A model generated the notes under the pieces. That model searched no databases and had not been told where the DNA came from. It was given only the letters and a program-made list of their open reading frames with translations. This document shows positions 18,262-25,555 of a DNA stretch of 64,000 nucleotides, piece after piece. Position 1 is the stretch's first letter, and every line of letters begins with the position of its first letter. This stretch comes from Fontibacter flavus. Lineage in GTDB: Bacteria > Bacteroidota > Bacteroidia > Cytophagales > Cyclobacteriaceae. Location of the stretch: assembly GCF_042432905.1 (NCBI RefSeq), contig NZ_JBHLWI010000037.1:1-64000 (forward strand), given 5' to 3'. The translations under genes were made by a program, and so were the position numbers.

Positions 18262-18707
18262 AATGTTTTTTTTTTATTAATTCCTTGACGGGATATACGA
18301 CCTCGTCTGCCAAACTGGATCTTCTGGATCGGAAGATTTTTTAATTTTTTTTGAAAAAATCACAATTGCCAGGGAATCAAGGGATAATTGAGTTTTTAAA
18401 AGTTGAGCAGGATTTAAACTTAAGGCCAATAGAGGGTTCTAACAGTAACCTGGCTTACAAAGGACAATTATTGGGTGAGATTCTATTTTAGCATTCCCAG
18501 GAGTGAAACCTTCAGTCTTTATTTCTTGTGAACCTTAAACCATCAATTCCAAATTTCTGGTAAATGGTAAGGTACCTTTTAACCAAGGAGTGATGAGTCT
18601 TATCTTCAAGCGATATGCGGAATATGGAATGTCTGCCAATAAAAACTTTCGAAACCCGACACCATCGAATGTCAGAATCCTGTTTCTTGTTTTTGGGCAT
18701 AAAAAAT
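18262..18707. other. intergenic stretch with a transposase-like remnant
   Basis: Includes the upstream region of the lipoprotein gene at 17737 and, at 18512-18700, a short frame resembling the start of an IS transposase (listed separately). Nothing else gene-like was found. Confidence 0.4.
18512..18700 (-). pseudogene. possible IS3/IS150-type orfA remnant
   Basis: A 62-codon frame starting MPKNKKQDSD ends in LVKRYLTIYQKFGIDGL. This resembles the helix-turn-helix region of IS3-type orfA proteins, in which a 'VKKWVxxYQxxGxxGL' segment closes the first HTH. It stops right afterwards. A +1 frame continues a few basic residues. No orfB, DDE motif or terminal repeats were found. It starts directly beyond the terminator of the upstream operon. 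Confidence 0.3.
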
Positions 18708-18736
18708 CCCCCATGAAGTGAGATATTTCATGGGGG
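18708..18736 (-). terminator. terminator after the DUF5777 gene
   Basis: A perfect 10-bp stem, CCCCCATGAA with TTCATGGGGG, is followed on the minus strand by six T residues. It closes the Rieske-YceI-DUF5777 operon about 120 bases past the last stop codon. Confidence 0.85.
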
Positions 18737-18857
18737 CAGTTCACAAACCAAACATGTGACGACAAAAAATGTTCAAAAAGCTAAGACACTAACCTCCCAT
18801 CCAAGACAATAGGTTGGCTAAATTGGCCAAACCTGCCCGCCATTGTACTATGGGTAT

Positions 18858-19727
18858 CTACCTGCCTATATGAAAAAGCCTATTGACATTGAAGCCCAAG
18901 CGGAATTTTTCCCCTACGCGACCATTGCCACCTGCAAGCAGGTACTGTTCGGTCAAGGCAGGGCTTGTCACAAAATACATTTGGAAGACATGACCTCCTG
19001 CTTCCACATCTATACCTACCCCTACATTGTTGGCCAGGCTGTTGTTGAGATTAGGGATCCATTGCCCTGTAAGAGAGGTCTTGCCGGTAATTTTATACTT
19101 ACCGCTCACTCCTAGAGCCAAATAGGTTTGCTGAGTCCCTTCAATCTGGAAAACAGGCAGTGGGTTGTCAAAATAAACCAGCATGGGACTCAACTGAAGG
19201 CTGAGTTTTTCTGAAAATTTCCTCGCGACCATTACCTGCGCAACATAGGAAAGCCTTTCTTGGAGCTGAACACCTGGATCTGGCAGGAAATCATAATCGG
19301 AAGTATTAAGGCCCAGCCCAGCCATTAGGGAGAGGGAGAAGGGCTTGCGGTTGTTTTGTGTTTGCTTCAGTAGATGGTGGCGGAAGTACAGATTGTAAAA
19401 CTTGTCCATGCTTTGCCTGGAGAGTCCCAGGGAAAACCTATCTGTCAACCCATACTCAAAGTTCAACAGAATATTCGCACCGTTGTCCAATCCCCATAAG
19501 TTTCTGGGACCGTTATCCACTGTGCCAAAGGTATGCATAATGGCAAAATGTAGGGTGTTCTTTTCCAGTGACTCCACGGTAACCAAATTGATGTGGCGGG
19601 GAGCGTGGAAAATCAGCTCCTCCTCAATATCCTCTTCCACTAGTTTCCTTTCCAGTTGCGCATAAAGCGTCTTCACGCAACTCAACATCATCGCCAATAG
19701 CAGCAAAGTATATCTAATTGTCTTCAT
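18858..19727 (-). CDS. DUF5777-type outer-membrane beta-barrel protein
   Basis: The 289-residue exported protein has a signal peptide ending at YAQ (about residue 24). The mature chain starts with an acidic segment (LVEEDIEEE) and then FHAPRHINLVTVESLEKNTL. The remainder is alternating amphipathic strands such as FSLGLSRQSM and KLSLQLSPML, typical of a transmembrane barrel. The pattern fits the DUF5777 family. Its start overlaps the YceI stop by 14 bases, and YceI in turn overlaps the Rieske gene, so all three are translationally coupled. It may form the outer-membrane part of the redox module. Function is not established in anything I know. Confidence 0.82.
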   Translation of the reverse strand: MKTIRYTLLLLAMMLSCVKTLYAQLERKLVEEDIEEELIFHAPRHINLVTVESLEKNTLHFAIMHTFGTVDNGPRNLWGLDNGANILLNFEYGLTDRFSLGLSRQSMDKFYNLYFRHHLLKQTQNNRKPFSLSLMAGLGLNTSDYDFLPDPGVQLQERLSYVAQVMVARKFSEKLSLQLSPMLVYFDNPLPVFQIEGTQQTYLALGVSGKYKITGKTSLTGQWIPNLNNSLANNVGVGIDVEAGGHVFQMYFVTSPALTEQYLLAGGNGRVGEKFRLGFNVNRLFHIGR

Positions 19728-20292
19728 TTTTTAAGATTGCTTTAATTTTCACCTCTTGTACTTCGGAAAGCTCATAAAAAAGCACTCCCGGCACATCAAT
19801 TCCATAGTCACTAAGCTTGAGGACAAATTCCGCCTCCAGCATCAATTCCTTTCCGTCTTCGGATAATTGTACCTTACCCGGCACCTTGATGGCTCTTTTG
19901 CGTCCATGGATTTTAAAATCCCCCATGGCCTGCACAGCTTGCCCATTCTTCAGGTTAGGCAGATCCTGTTGGCTAAGCCTGCCTGTAAATTCAGCAAAGG
20001 GGTACTTCTTGGTTTCCAGGTAATTTTCCCGCATATGTCTATCCCGCAACTTGATTCCTGTTGTAAGGGTGTTGAGATCCACATAAAAATCAAGTGCATT
20101 GTCATTCAAATCGACCATTCCATGCAAGTGGTTAGAGGAACCGACAAATTCATTTAAAGACGCCTTGGAATGGAATTCCACAGCCCCATTTTTGGTCAAG
20201 AATCGCTGTGCATTGGCTTGTGGAGGATGGATGACGAATAGGCCAAGCACCAACAGCCAAACCGTAAGTTTACCTGGTGACGATGAGTACAT
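19714..20292 (-). CDS. YceI-family periplasmic lipid-binding protein
   Basis: A 192-residue secreted protein with a signal peptide (cleavage after ANA near residue 28). Residues ~30-190 carry the YceI lipocalin-like barrel: AVEFHSKASLNEFVGSSNHL, then LNTLTTGIKLRDRHMRENYL, the ETKKYPFAEFTG strand and ASSFTLK-equivalent AEFVLKLSDYGI. YceI proteins bind isoprenoid chains such as polyprenyl quinones. In this operon it could shuttle a quinone or lipid near the Rieske protein (inference). It overlaps the Rieske gene by 23 bases and the barrel gene by 14. Confidence 0.92.
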   Translation of the reverse strand: MYSSSPGKLTVWLLVLGLFVIHPPQANAQRFLTKNGAVEFHSKASLNEFVGSSNHLHGMVDLNDNALDFYVDLNTLTTGIKLRDRHMRENYLETKKYPFAEFTGRLSQQDLPNLKNGQAVQAMGDFKIHGRKRAIKVPGKVQLSEDGKELMLEAEFVLKLSDYGIDVPGVLFYELSEVQEVKIKAILKNEDN

Positions 20293-20758
20293 TGTCTTCT
20301 AGTTTTGTGTTAAAAGAGAACAGGGGGCGGGTTGCAGGGCCATTGACTACATTCCCTTGAAGGTCAAACCTTGACCCATGACAGGAGCAGATAAACTGGT
20401 TTTGGTTCAAAGACCAGTTTCTGTCACATCCGGTATGCGTACATACAGAGGTAAGGGCGCTGAAGCTGTTGCCATCCACATTGACCACCAACATCTTAGC
20501 CTCAACCACCAGGATCCATCCCCCTGCATTTCTCAATTGGTTTTGTCTCTCCAAATCAATGGCTACCTGTCCTGCGGTTACATTAATTCCGTTTCCCTGA
20601 TTTTGATCCTGGTCGGGATCCATATCCTCATTGCTGCTACAGGCCGCAAAAAACGACATGCCAAAACTAGACATCACCGCCATGGCCCCCATTTTCTGAA
20701 GAAATGCCCTTCTTCCCTTTGGCAGCACTCCTGCCTTCATTATTCCTTGGTCTTTCAT
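20270..20758 (-). CDS. Rieske [2Fe-2S] lipoprotein, Tat-exported
   Basis: From the ATG at 20758 the protein is 162 residues. An open frame extends 24 codons upstream through the promoter and terminator region but lacks a plausible leader. The N-terminus has a twin-arginine motif (GRRAFLQK, Arg16-Arg17) and a lipobox ending FFAAC (Cys40), so the cluster is probably assembled in the cytoplasm before Tat export. Cluster ligands are Cys106, His108 (CTHTGC) and Cys124, His127 (CSCHGS). Cys111 and Cys126 would form the disulfide seen in high-potential Rieske proteins. There is no cytochrome b or oxygenase partner nearby. Instead a YceI and a barrel gene follow. Confidence 0.92.
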   Translation of the reverse strand: MKDQGIMKAGVLPKGRRAFLQKMGAMAVMSSFGMSFFAACSSNEDMDPDQDQNQGNGINVTAGQVAIDLERQNQLRNAGGWILVVEAKMLVVNVDGNSFSALTSVCTHTGCDRNWSLNQNQFICSCHGSRFDLQGNVVNGPATRPLFSFNTKLEDNVLIVTR

Positions 20759-20820
20759 AACTTTAGATTTTGAAGTACATACGCAGTAGACCTTCCGTTT
20801 GGATTTTGAGCACAAAAAAA

Positions 20821-20839
20821 AAGCTACCAATGGTAGCTT
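20821..20839 (-). terminator. terminator after the anti-sigma gene
   Basis: The 8-bp perfect stem AAGCTACC/GGTAGCTT has a 3-base loop and is followed on the minus strand by a run of about nine T. It separates the sigma/anti-sigma unit from the Rieske operon, so the latter must have its own promoter in 20759-20820 or depend on readthrough. Confidence 0.8.
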
Positions 20840-20874
20840 GAGTGAAAATTGAAAGGATAATTGGATGCGGTTGT

Positions 20875-21705
20875 TTAGGTTACCTCTCCCAAAGCCACGA
20901 GCTTTTCAAGAGTTGGGGTAAGGCTGCCCCCTTTAGGTTCAATAGTGATGGCAAAGGCGCCAGCTGCGGCTACTTGGTCCATCTTCTGCAGCACGTTTTT
21001 TTCCTGTGGGTTGATCAGTCCTATTCCTATTGGTCCATTCTCTCCAATTGCCCAGAGTTGATAGTCTTGGTCAGCTCCCAATAGGGCTAGGTTTTGAACC
21101 GCCACGTACACCAAAGCTTCGTTGGCGTTCCAGAAAACATTCAACTTGGCATCTTCCTGGATTTCAAAAGCAGTGCCCGATAAAGAAACCATGTCAAAAT
21201 CTCCAGCCAGCACTTCTTCCACCTGCTCAAATCTGGCCTGTTTGATATCCAGCTCCTCAGCTAAAACCGATCGCTCCAACATCAAAGCCATATAATTCTC
21301 TTGTGACTTATAGTACCTTGCCGCGAAATAGATGGCAGCTGCCGAAGCCAACAATGCCACAAAGGATGCTGCCACCGCCCAAATTTTCCAAGTGTTGCCG
21401 ATATTTCGTTCGATACCGCTACCCATATCGGTCGTTCTTACCTTTTCTGCTATTGGTAGCGCGGGACTTATTGGCTGCTCGGCTCCATAGAGCGTCTCCA
21501 TGATCCGGCTTTTTACCCCTTCAGAAGGGTTTATTCCTGATTGTTGGTCAAAGGCGAACATGGTTTTTTCCAGTTCCTCGAGCTCATTTTGGATGGCAGG
21601 ATAACGGGCGGCCATTTCCATGACTTCCTGCTTCTCCCTCTCATTGAGCTCTCCCAACAAGAACAGCTCTAATATTCCTGACGATATGTATGCTTGAATA
21701 TCCAC
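20875..21705 (-). CDS. anti-sigma factor (RskA/anti-sigma-K type)
   Basis: A 276-residue membrane protein. The cytoplasmic N-terminus (residues 1-75) has the zinc-free anti-sigma-domain look: SSGILELFLLGELNEREKQE, typical for RskA-type proteins. One transmembrane helix spans ~107-129. A short coiled segment (EENYMALMLERSVLAEELDI region) and a periplasmic RskA C-terminal domain follow, with YVAVQNLALLGADQDYQLWA and the late GAFAITIEPKGGS strand. It starts at GTG, and TAGTG overlaps the sigma stop by one base, so the two are translationally coupled. It should hold the sigma factor inactive until an envelope signal triggers release. Confidence 0.92.
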   Translation of the reverse strand: MDIQAYISSGILELFLLGELNEREKQEVMEMAARYPAIQNELEELEKTMFAFDQQSGINPSEGVKSRIMETLYGAEQPISPALPIAEKVRTTDMGSGIERNIGNTWKIWAVAASFVALLASAAAIYFAARYYKSQENYMALMLERSVLAEELDIKQARFEQVEEVLAGDFDMVSLSGTAFEIQEDAKLNVFWNANEALVYVAVQNLALLGADQDYQLWAIGENGPIGIGLINPQEKNVLQKMDQVAAAGAFAITIEPKGGSLTPTLEKLVALGEVT

Positions 21706-22238
21706 TAAATTTTCTCTAATTTATTTTTTAATGCAGCAAGTGAAGCACGAAGACGGGATTTGACCGTACCCAGGGGTATCCCAAATTCCTCTGAGACTTC
21801 CGAATGGGTGTATCCCTTGAAATAGATGTACTTGATAATAAACCTTTGGTCCTCACTGAGGTTGTTCAACAGTTCCTTTACACCTATTCCTTCCACATAA
21901 TCGGCTGTTCCTGCCTGATCTTCATAGGCATTTACGTAATCTTCTAGTGGATTGGTCTTTTTGGAGTTGGAAAATTCTTTTGAACGGGTCTTATCTATGG
22001 CTGCATTTCTGCAGATATTGGACATCCAGGTATAAATCCTGCCCTTTTCCACTTGATAACCATCAATCTTGCGGATTATCTTGACAAAGGCATCATGAAA
22101 AACCTCCTCTGCTATATCTCTGTCTGGAATGATCCTAAGGATTACCCCCAAAAGTGCCCGGGAATATTTTTCGTAAACATATTCTACCGTTGCCCTGTCA
22201 TTGGCCCTTAGCCCTGAAACGATCTGGTCCTCTTGCAA
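21705..22238 (-). CDS. ECF RNA polymerase sigma factor, SigK-like
   Basis: A 177-residue ECF sigma factor. Region 2 (residues ~22-90) includes DIAEEVFHDAFVKIIRKIDG and WMSNICRNAAID. Region 4 (~120-175) includes LSEDQRFIIKYIYFKGYTHS and the HTH EEFGIPLGTVKSRLR. The start is a TTG codon. An in-frame TAG lies two codons upstream, so no earlier start exists and the TTG precedes the family's usual N-terminus by little. It forms an operon with the overlapping anti-sigma gene. Likely targets are its own operon and the adjacent redox genes (inference). Confidence 0.94.
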   Translation of the reverse strand: MQEDQIVSGLRANDRATVEYVYEKYSRALLGVILRIIPDRDIAEEVFHDAFVKIIRKIDGYQVEKGRIYTWMSNICRNAAIDKTRSKEFSNSKKTNPLEDYVNAYEDQAGTADYVEGIGVKELLNNLSEDQRFIIKYIYFKGYTHSEVSEEFGIPLGTVKSRLRASLAALKNKLEKI

Positions 22239-22543
22239 GTATTTCTAATTGATGTATAAAATGGCTCAAAGTCAAAAGTAACACCTTGGGTTCAAAGTAA
22301 CAACTGAAAAAAAAGCCATTACCTGAAAAGAATTTTATTGATATCTCAATGGGAGTATTCGTCAAGTATTTTGTTTTGGTCGGGATACAGTTTTTGCAAG
22401 GTCATCTCAACGCTAAGCCAATTGTTTTTTTTATTAAGTCATATGGTTTCATTTTCCCTTGTTGTAAGTTCTCAAATTTTAAAAAATATTTTTCTGTTCT
22501 TCGGAAATTTTTCAGAGTTCATACTTCGAAAGAAAACTGCGTA
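22239..22543. other. sigma-operon promoter region and spacer
   Basis: Holds the putative sigma-operon promoter and direct repeats near 22270-22304. The rest to 22543 is AT-rich with no supported gene. Confidence 0.45.
22273..22304 (-). promoter_or_regulatory. putative promoter and direct repeat upstream of the sigma gene
   Basis: On the minus strand GTTG is followed after 20 bases by TACTTTTG, close to the Bacteroidota TTTG-N19-TAnnTTTG consensus. The block TGTTACTTT occurs twice about 19 bases apart (at 22295-22303 and 22275-22283), so the sequence is also a direct repeat that a regulator or the sigma factor itself could read. It sits 35-65 bases upstream of the TTG start. Confidence 0.45.
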
Positions 22544-23461
22544 TCACAGCCCGTCACCTGAGCTACCCACAGAAAGATTCCCACTTTCACTCCGAGAGCT
22601 CTCAAACTGAACTTTACCAAAATTTTTCATCCTGCGGTCCGTCATGACGACTGCGGCGGCGATCACCCAAAAAACTGCGGCCACCGACATGCTGTAAATA
22701 AAGACCTGCCAGCCAGACATCTTTTCAGGAGAGAAAGCGATGGAACAGGCAGTCAGGCTAAAATGCATTACCACCATCAAAAAGAGACTTCCGGTTCGCT
22801 CATAAGCCCATACCATAATTATCCTGAACGGAGGTAGCTGGCCGATCATGAAGCTGAGGCCTGAAAGGACCGCATAAAGGGCTGTGGGGATCTCACCCGA
22901 GTAGGTTTTTATTGCCCAGATGTCATTGGCCATGATGTGCCATGTGCCCCAGATAATTCCGACGATAAGCCCGACCTTAAGGGGACTGTATCTCTTCCTC
23001 ATTTCTGGTATGACAAATCCGAACCAGCCCACTTCTTCAAGAATGCCTACCATAATACCTGAGATGATTCCCATGAGAATCAGGGTAGAGCCATCTGGAA
23101 CAGTCAAAAAGCCGGGCAAATAAACCGGCGAGAATAAAGACAAAACAAAGTGAGATCCTACGAAAACCAATGGCGCGAGAAATAGCGCAATGGCATACCA
23201 TACTAGATTGACCCGCCACCTGATCATGCGAAACCATAGGTTGAGATAGCCGTTCCGGCCATGGACCAGGCCGACCATCATCAGCCCTGTGAGACACGGA
23301 CCGAGTAGGAATGTCATGATTGCCAGCGGAAGCTGTGCCTGGGCTTCGGCTACCGTGTTTGGCATTCCGTTGATTGACATCATAATAATAATTGCGCCCC
23401 ACGATATCAGGAAAGTAAAGATGAAGTAGGACAGGACAGGGTTCTTTTTTATCCAGTTCAT
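22544..23461 (-). CDS. CPBP family intramembrane metalloprotease
   Basis: A 305-residue polytopic membrane protein with about eight hydrophobic helices. The CPBP (Abi/CAAX protease-like) motifs are visible: EEVGWFGF (the EExxxR/W box, Glu pair at ~142), the GTWHIMAND helix with the second metal-binding His, and the later VMHFSLTA helix with the third His/Asn site. The C-terminal ~30 residues are polar and serine-rich, an extension beyond the usual end. Family members process prenylated proteins or bacteriocin-type peptides, but bacterial substrates are mostly unknown. It is the downstream member of a tandem pair with the gene at 23667. Confidence 0.9.
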   Translation of the reverse strand: MNWIKKNPVLSYFIFTFLISWGAIIIMMSINGMPNTVAEAQAQLPLAIMTFLLGPCLTGLMMVGLVHGRNGYLNLWFRMIRWRVNLVWYAIALFLAPLVFVGSHFVLSLFSPVYLPGFLTVPDGSTLILMGIISGIMVGILEEVGWFGFVIPEMRKRYSPLKVGLIVGIIWGTWHIMANDIWAIKTYSGEIPTALYAVLSGLSFMIGQLPPFRIIMVWAYERTGSLFLMVVMHFSLTACSIAFSPEKMSGWQVFIYSMSVAAVFWVIAAAVVMTDRRMKNFGKVQFESSRSESGNLSVGSSGDGL

Positions 23462-23666
23462 GATATATTTTTTAAACCCAAAGAATTAAAACTATTTGTA
23501 TGTATCCATCCCAAGATAGACCAACGTTTTCTGCCAGCATTGCCTCCTCTTTGGAGAATATACCCTGGAACCGAAATATCATCCTATACAGATCACCACA
23601 CCCAGGCAGAGTAATCAGCATTATCTTGTCTCCTCTTCCAATCAGTTTTTTTTAGCAATTTCATAT

Positions 23667-24500
23667 TTATTCTTCCTTTGATTTATGGTGAATAAGGAAG
23701 ATCGCGGCAACGACAATCCAAACTGCCGCCGCGGCCGCAAGGTTATAGACGACAAGCGAACTTCCTGTTGCTGTCGGAGCAAGGATAAAGAGGGTGCTGG
23801 CAGTAAGGCTTGCGTGCATCAGCATCGTTGTGAGCAGACTGCCACCGGTACAGTTATAGATCCACACCATGAGGATTCTCCATGCTGTGAGATTTACTAC
23901 CGCCGTAATGAGGTCTATAACCAGAAAAGGAGAAAGTCCCAGAGGACCACTTATCAAGATCTTCACTGGGAAATGCCATACACCATGGAGTGTTCCGATA
24001 ATCAATCCAGTCTTGAAGGTGCTAAAGCGTTTTAACAAAACATGCACAGCAAATCCGGTCCAGCCTAATTCTTCCATTAATCCGCCAAATAGAACTCCAG
24101 TTACAATGCCAGTCAATATTGCGGAGACCTTGTCAGCGGATGTGACAATACCGGGCAGAAAAACCGGGGAATAAAGCGAAAAAATGAATAGTAAGGGTGT
24201 AACAATGATTGGCGCGGTCAGTAGCGCAATTGCATACCATTTAAGGCTTATTCGCCACTTAAACAAGCGATCGCGGAGATCACGTAATCCTTTCCGGCCG
24301 CCAATTATTGCAGTCATCAGTAATCCTGCTATTGCTGGTCCCAAGAAATAGGGAACAACAACAGCGGTCCATAGAGCTTGAAACTGCTCCTTGGTTGATG
24401 GCATTTCGTAAGGATATCCCAAAATGAAAACGCCTCCCCATGAGATAAGGAAAGTTATTGCGAAGTAGCATAAGACTGGTGTCTTTTTTAGCAGATTCAT
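23667..24500 (-). CDS. CPBP family intramembrane metalloprotease, paralogue
   Basis: A 277-residue polytopic membrane protein that is clearly paralogous to the next gene downstream. The N-termini (KKTPVLCYFAITFLISWGG versus KKNPVLSYFIFTFLISWGA) and motif order match. The motifs are MEELGWTGF, LHGVWHFPV and LMHASLTA. Codon use is noticeably richer in GC than in the surrounding genes. A 205-base spacer separates the two, so they may be transcribed separately. Duplication followed by divergence, or joint acquisition, both fit. Confidence 0.9.
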   Translation of the reverse strand: MNLLKKTPVLCYFAITFLISWGGVFILGYPYEMPSTKEQFQALWTAVVVPYFLGPAIAGLLMTAIIGGRKGLRDLRDRLFKWRISLKWYAIALLTAPIIVTPLLFIFSLYSPVFLPGIVTSADKVSAILTGIVTGVLFGGLMEELGWTGFAVHVLLKRFSTFKTGLIIGTLHGVWHFPVKILISGPLGLSPFLVIDLITAVVNLTAWRILMVWIYNCTGGSLLTTMLMHASLTASTLFILAPTATGSSLVVYNLAAAAAVWIVVAAIFLIHHKSKEE

Positions 24501-24675
24501 GATTTCCTCTTTTACAAACTAAATCTTCGCACAAGTTTCAGTCACTCATTAAGCTTCTTGCAAATAAAAATAACACATAATTGGAGTCAATCCTTTATGC
24601 TACAATCATTTAATTCTCTTATTTCATATTTTTCTTATGCCCTCAAGGGGCGGGGCAATTACATATAACGTCAGG

Positions 24676-24692
24676 CTCCCGATTTGCGGGAG
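24676..24692. repeat. short GC-rich palindrome
   Basis: CTCCCG and CGGGAG are separated by five bases, within a locally GC-rich patch in AT-rich DNA. It is similar in style to the palindromes near 453-469 and 723-752. Confidence 0.45.
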
Positions 24693-25161
24693 TAGCAGTG
24701 AAATAAGTCTCTTCTGGTTTTGGTTCAAACCTTTTACTACTTGTCCCGCTTAGCAGGAGTTTCTCTAAAAACAGTAAAATTAGTTGTAATTGTTTCTGAG
24801 TTCCAACATGTTTTTAGGAACCATTTTCAAGGATTAAATCATTTTAATTTCGTTAACCTTGATTAATTAATGTTAATAAGCTCATTGATTTTTTTGTTGA
24901 AGGGGGGCAGCATCCGCCGGAATGTCAGTCGAATCCAGCGATTCAGGTTACATTCTGATATTAAAAACATTCTGTTTCTAAGAGGTCAGCAAGCTCCGGA
25001 ATATCCACTACACGAATGACGCATTGAAAATTTGCTTTTTTTTGAATTTTCTGACCCTTTTCAGGATTTTCACTAAGTGAGTGGATTTTAGCGTGTTAAA
25101 TTTTCAAATAGCTGAAAAACAGTGATTTATGTATTGAAAATGCTGGTTTTTGGGTAAAAAA

Positions 25162-25192
25162 AAACCTTCAATTTTGTCAAAATTGAAGGTTT
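25162..25192 (-). terminator. terminator of tRNA-Ser
   Basis: The perfect 14-bp stem AAACCTTCAATTTT/AAAATTGAAGGTTT has a 3-base loop and is followed on the minus strand by eight T. It starts 15 bases past the 3' end of the tRNA. Confidence 0.9.
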
Positions 25193-25206
25193 TACATGCA
25201 TTTTCG

Positions 25207-25291
25207 CAGAGGAGGAGGGATTCGAACCCCCGGTACCTCTCGGTACAACGGTTTTCAAGACCGCCGCGATCGACCACTCTGCCACTCCTCT
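25207..25291 (-). tRNA. tRNA-Ser(UGA)
   Basis: An 85-nt type II tRNA with a long variable arm. The acceptor stem is AGAGGAG paired with CTCCTCT, with discriminator G. The anticodon loop is CTTGAAA (anticodon TGA) and the T-loop is TTCGAAT. CCA is not encoded. A good promoter lies upstream and a strong terminator downstream, so it is expressed as a single gene. Confidence 0.97.
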
Positions 25292-25343
25292 AATTGTCGC
25301 TAATTTAACTTTGCCGTTAAATAGTCTCCGTTATTACGGAATG

Positions 25344-25374
25344 CAAATGTAGGTCTTATGTTTGAATTTGCAAA
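25344..25374 (-). promoter_or_regulatory. Bacteroidota-type promoter of tRNA-Ser
   Basis: On the minus strand TTTG (25374-25371), a spacer of exactly 19 bases and TACATTTG (25351-25344) match the -33/-7 consensus TTTG-N19-TAnnTTTG. Transcription would begin near 25337, leaving a leader of about 45 nt before the tRNA. Confidence 0.78.
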
Positions 25375-25555
25375 CCCCAATCCACCAAAAATGTGTAGTA
25401 CGGAGTCTAATGCATTGATTTTCTGATTTTTTATTTTTTTGACCCTTAGTTAAATTAATTCGTATGGATCTGTTTCTCTATATTTTCCCCAATTTCTTTT
25501 GCATCATAAGCCTGTCTTGATTACCTTTTTCCTCCATTTTCCTTTATTCCATTTG

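Larger units (their letters stand above)
24501..25206. other. gene-free stretch with small palindromes
   Basis: About 700 bases with no supported gene. It contains a hairpin CTCCCG/CGGGAG at 24676-24692, a second GC-rich CCCGC...AGGAG segment near 24744-24760, and AT-rich DNA. The tRNA terminator lies at its right end. Confidence 0.5.

Noticed and set aside
18259..20783. Shared CGTAT box upstream of the SOD-like lipoprotein and the Rieske gene as an ECF promoter
   Set aside because: The common part is only five bases, flanks differ, spacing to the start codons differs, and no matching -35 element or copy before the sigma operon was found.
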